From contig CBDTYW010000188.1 of assembly GCA_965364735.1 (NCBI GenBank), positions 1 to 7,345 of the forward strand: a stretch of 7,345 bases of DNA, given 5' to 3'. Source of the stretch: CBDTYW01 sp965364735. Lineage in GTDB: Bacteria; Actinomycetota; Nitriliruptoria; Nitriliruptorales; Nitriliruptoraceae. How positions within the stretch are numbered: the stretch's first letter is position 1; every line of letters begins with the position of its first letter. Positions 5,320 to 7,345 of the stretch are shown piece after piece. Position numbers and translations under genes: made by a program. Under the pieces are notes generated by a model. It was given only the letters and a program-made list of their open reading frames with translations, had not been told where the DNA came from and did not search any database.

Positions 5320-6122
5320 GAGCGGGTGCTGCCCTTGCTGAGCGTCATGCCCAGCATGCCCAACAGCGCGATGAGCGCGATGAAGCCGATGACCGCGAGG
5401 ATCGGGACCGAGCCGTTGTCCTGCGCGGCGATCTCCTCAGCGCTGAGGGTGGTGGCCGTGAGGTCCTCCATCGGCTCGCCGTGCTCGGACGTCATCTCCG
5501 CATGTCCGTCGTCGGTCATCACCTCTTCCGCGTGGGTGTCGTCGTCGTGCCCGTCCATGTCGGCGTCCATGTCCGCGTCCATGTCGGCGTCCATGTCCGC
5601 GTCCGTGTCCATGTGCGTGTCGTGTCCGGCCTCGACGTCAGCGCCCGACGCGACGAGCAGCGCCGCGGGGGTCTCGGAGTCGTGGCCACCGATCCAGCGG
5701 TAGGACTGGCCGCCCTCACAGGCCTGGAAGATCGCGACCTCGAAGGAGTCATGGCCGGCGTCGAGCTCGACGGTGAGCGGGAAGGTCAGCGGGTCCACGG
5801 TGGCGCCGCCGGCGTCGGTCCACGTGACAACCTCGTCACCGACGTCCACGGACCAGCCGTCGACGGGGCCGGCAGCGACGACGGCCATGCCGTCGCTGAT
5901 CTGCAGCGCCACCTCGGTCGTGGGCTGCACGACATCATCCGGACCGGGCGGCGTCGCGCCCTCGGAGCAGCCGTGGGGGATCACGAGCGAGGTCGCGAGG
6001 GCCTCCCCTGCGGTGAACTCGTTGGGGTTGAAGTTCGCGTGGGCGAACGCGGCGGAGGCCCCGCCGAGGACGGTGACCAGGGCCAGCGCGCTTGCGCGGC
6101 GGACGAGACGGGAGGTGTTCAT
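5316..6122 (-). CDS. YcnI-like (DUF1775) copper-binding protein with His/Met/Asp-rich linker
   Basis: 268 aa. Start supported by AGGA six bases upstream. Signal peptide 1-27 ends AFA, exposing His28 as the mature N-terminus (HANFNPNEF), as expected for a YcnI copper site. The DUF1775 domain spans about 28-160, with HGC (Cys52), QAC (Cys135) and Trp143 in YRWIGG. It is followed not by a plain linker but by an acidic, His/Met-rich segment (166-218) with seven or more Met and six or seven His among many Asp, including four DADM-type repeats at 174-189. Such composition is typical of copper- or silver-binding segments in periplasmic metal proteins. A single hydrophobic anchor (238-260) and a short basic tail follow. 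It sits 58 bp after the copD-like stop and overlaps the second YcnI-like gene by four bases. Likely role: capture or buffering of copper near CopD. The linker's metal binding is inferred from composition. Confidence 0.9.
   Translation of the reverse strand: MNTSRLVRRASALALVTVLGGASAAFAHANFNPNEFTAGEALATSLVIPHGCSEGATPPGPDDVVQPTTEVALQISDGMAVVAAGPVDGWSVDVGDEVVTWTDAGGATVDPLTFPLTVELDAGHDSFEVAIFQACEGGQSYRWIGGHDSETPAALLVASGADVEAGHDTHMDTDADMDADMDADMDADMDGHDDDTHAEEVMTDDGHAEMTSEHGEPMEDLTATTLSAEEIAAQDNGSVPILAVIGFIALIALLGMLGMTLSKGSTRS
5553..5612 (-). repeat. 12-bp tandem repeat (24-bp higher-order unit) coding MDAD blocks
   Basis: Four 12-bp units run at 5553-5564, 5565-5576, 5577-5588 and 5589-5600, with a degenerate fifth to 5612. 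Units alternate by one base, so 5553-5576 and 5577-5600 are identical 24-bp copies. On the minus strand each unit codes for four residues of the DADM type. The pattern indicates duplication of a two-unit block; because 12 is a multiple of 3, copy-number change would keep the frame and only alter the number of Met/Asp blocks in the YcnI-like linker. Confidence 0.9.
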
Positions 6123-6180
6123 TGCGGTTCCTGTGTGATGCGGGAGAGCGTGCAGGTGAGGCGAGACCTCAGGGGCAGTG

Positions 6181-7345
6181 CTACGGGTTGACGGTGACGG
6201 GGATCGTGACGGTCTCGAGGCGGAACTGGCCGAGGCCGACCTCGACGGTGACCTCCCAGGTCCCCGGCAGGGAGAAGACGTTGCCGTCGACCTGCCAGTG
6301 GCCGGGTCCCGCGACGAACGGGATCCGGGTGATCGGGGCGATGTCGCGCTCAGGCTGTGCGAAGCGGACGGTGACGTCGTCGATGTCGGGATGCGGGCGT
6401 CCCGTCGGGTCGAGGACGTAGAAGTGGATCTGGTTGAAGCCGACGCGGTTGGGGTCGACGACGAGGTTGACCTCGAGGTCCTCCGCGAGCGTGACGTACG
6501 TCGAGTACGCGCCGGTGATGCCGGCTTCCTGAGCGGCTGGCTGCTGGCCGACGAGCGCGGCGGTGACCGCGAGGATCGCGACGATGGCGGCGACCTCGAT
6601 CTGCACCGCGCGACGCAGCCGTGCCCAGGGCGCGGACGGTGCCGATTCGGCCGCTTCGTCGGCCGTGGCGGCGACGGCGCTCGCGATCGCCGGGACGAGG
6701 CGTGAGCGGTTCACCGCCGCGATCGCAAGGACCACGGCGACGATCGACAGCTTGGTCACGAGGATCCAGCCGTAGCCGGTCGAGGTCAGGGCACGCAGCG
6801 CCCGGACGGTCACCCAGGACTGCACGAGCCCGGTCGCGATCGCGGCCAGCAACGCGATCGTCGCGATGCGTGACCAGTCGACGACGAGGTGGGCGGCACC
6901 GAGCGGATCGTCGTCGTCGCGACGCTCCTTGAGACAGCGCAGCAGCGCGATGATCCCGCCGACCCAGATCGCGCCGGTGGCGAGATGCACGACGTCGGCC
7001 GCGAACATGACGGCGGCCGGGTCCTGCGAGCGCGTGTGCCCCTCGGCCACGAAGCTGAGGGCGGCGATGGCGGCCAGCATGACGATCGCGAGCGGTACGC
7101 GGTCGTCGTCGTCTGCCGTCGCCGGTCGGCGCAGCAACATGACCACGGCGCCGAGGACGAGCACCCGGGCGATCGCGGCGAGCCCGCCGTTGGTCACCGC
7201 AGCACGTGTCAGCTCCGCCGGTGCGAGCGCCCCGATCGTCTGCTCAGTGGCGACCATCGCCTGGACGGGGATGCTGACGAGCGCGGCGATCGCGCCGATC
7301 CCGGCCGCCCTCGCGGTGACGGCGAGCGCACGGGCCTTGTCGGCG
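6181..7345 (-). CDS. copD: CopD-like copper transport membrane protein, 5' end outside window, with C-terminal extracytoplasmic beta domain
   Basis: 387 codons are visible; the frame stays open to the window edge, so the ATG at 7255-7257 is probably internal and the protein longer, perhaps with a CopC domain upstream. Numbering from the first full codon, hydrophobic spans lie near 11-30, 55-72, 84-101, 111-134, 157-177, 187-206 and 246-266. EGHT (His103) and VVHLATGAIWVGG (His120) match the two conserved His-containing motifs of the CopD domain, thought to carry copper across the membrane. From about 280 to the end is a beta-rich domain (YVTLAEDLEVNLVVDP ... GHWQVDGNVF ... WEVTVEV), resembling the YtkA/FixH-like domains often fused to CopD in Gram-positives. 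It ends in TAG and is followed after 58 bp by the YcnI-like gene. Only the imperfect hairpin described elsewhere separates them, so read-through is likely. CopD assignment is confident; direction of copper movement is not shown. Confidence 0.88.
   Translation of the reverse strand, partial: ADKARALAVTARAAGIGAIAALVSIPVQAMVATEQTIGALAPAELTRAAVTNGGLAAIARVLVLGAVVMLLRRPATADDDDRVPLAIVMLAAIAALSFVAEGHTRSQDPAAVMFAADVVHLATGAIWVGGIIALLRCLKERRDDDDPLGAAHLVVDWSRIATIALLAAIATGLVQSWVTVRALRALTSTGYGWILVTKLSIVAVVLAIAAVNRSRLVPAIASAVAATADEAAESAPSAPWARLRRAVQIEVAAIVAILAVTAALVGQQPAAQEAGITGAYSTYVTLAEDLEVNLVVDPNRVGFNQIHFYVLDPTGRPHPDIDDVTVRFAQPERDIAPITRIPFVAGPGHWQVDGNVFSLPGTWEVTVEVGLGQFRLETVTIPVTVNP

Noticed and set aside
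5553..5612. Short regular repeats that could suggest a CRISPR array
   Set aside because: The 12-bp units are contiguous without spacers, are in frame, and code for DADM-type blocks of a real gene.
6157..6171. Inverted repeat TGAGG-CGAGA-CCTCA between the copD-like and first YcnI-like genes
   Set aside because: The stem is only 5 bp with no T-run, and the 58-bp gap also holds the downstream ribosome binding site. It is too weak to call a terminator or a copper-repressor operator.
1..7345. tRNA, rRNA, insertion sequence, attachment site or riboswitch
   Set aside because: None was visible on either strand: no transposase-like protein, no terminal inverted repeats with target duplications, and coding density is too high to leave room for a structured RNA gene.

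Overview
The window is very GC-rich with strong third-position G/C bias. All six well-supported genes lie on the minus strand and read from right to left. The secreted proteins are Asp/Glu-rich, and several carry long signal peptides, Ala/Pro/Thr linkers and an LPxTG-type wall-sorting tail. This points to a Gram-positive, high-GC actinobacterium. The acidic composition would fit a salt-adapted deep-branching lineage, but the genus cannot be named from the sequence.

Layout in transcription order. (1) 7345-6181: the 3' part of a CopD-type copper transport membrane protein with an extracytoplasmic C-terminal beta domain; its start lies beyond the window. (2) 6122-5316: a YcnI-like (DUF1775) secreted copper-binding protein with a His/Met/Asp-rich linker encoded partly by a 12/24-bp tandem repeat. 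(3) 5319-4414: a second, divergent YcnI-like protein with a Pro/Thr/Ala-rich linker. (4) 4417-3284: an unrecognised protein with a signal peptide, an ectodomain bearing an HDHRIHWM motif, and five membrane segments. Genes 2, 3 and 4 overlap by 4 bp each (ATGA, then GTGA), so they form a tight operon that probably includes copD. (5) After 154 bp containing a perfect 14-bp palindrome comes a secreted kelch/galactose-oxidase-like protein (3129-1063) with a cell-wall sorting signal. (6) A DoxX-like membrane protein with a long Ala/Lys-rich tail (987-121) follows 75 bp later. A perfect 12-bp-stem hairpin (73-108) ends the unit. A possible convergent gene ends at position 58.

Working model (inference): the CopD/YcnI/YcnI/HDHRIHWM set handles copper at the outer face of the membrane and may supply it to the neighbouring wall-anchored copper-oxidase homologue. 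The most notable point is that this homologue keeps the Tyr, Tyr-His and His copper ligands of the galactose oxidase/glyoxal oxidase family, but appears to have Gly where the Cys of the Cys-Tyr radical cofactor should be. The four-gene copper cluster with its unrecognised HDHRIHWM membrane protein, next to this variant oxidase, is the best candidate here for an undescribed system.
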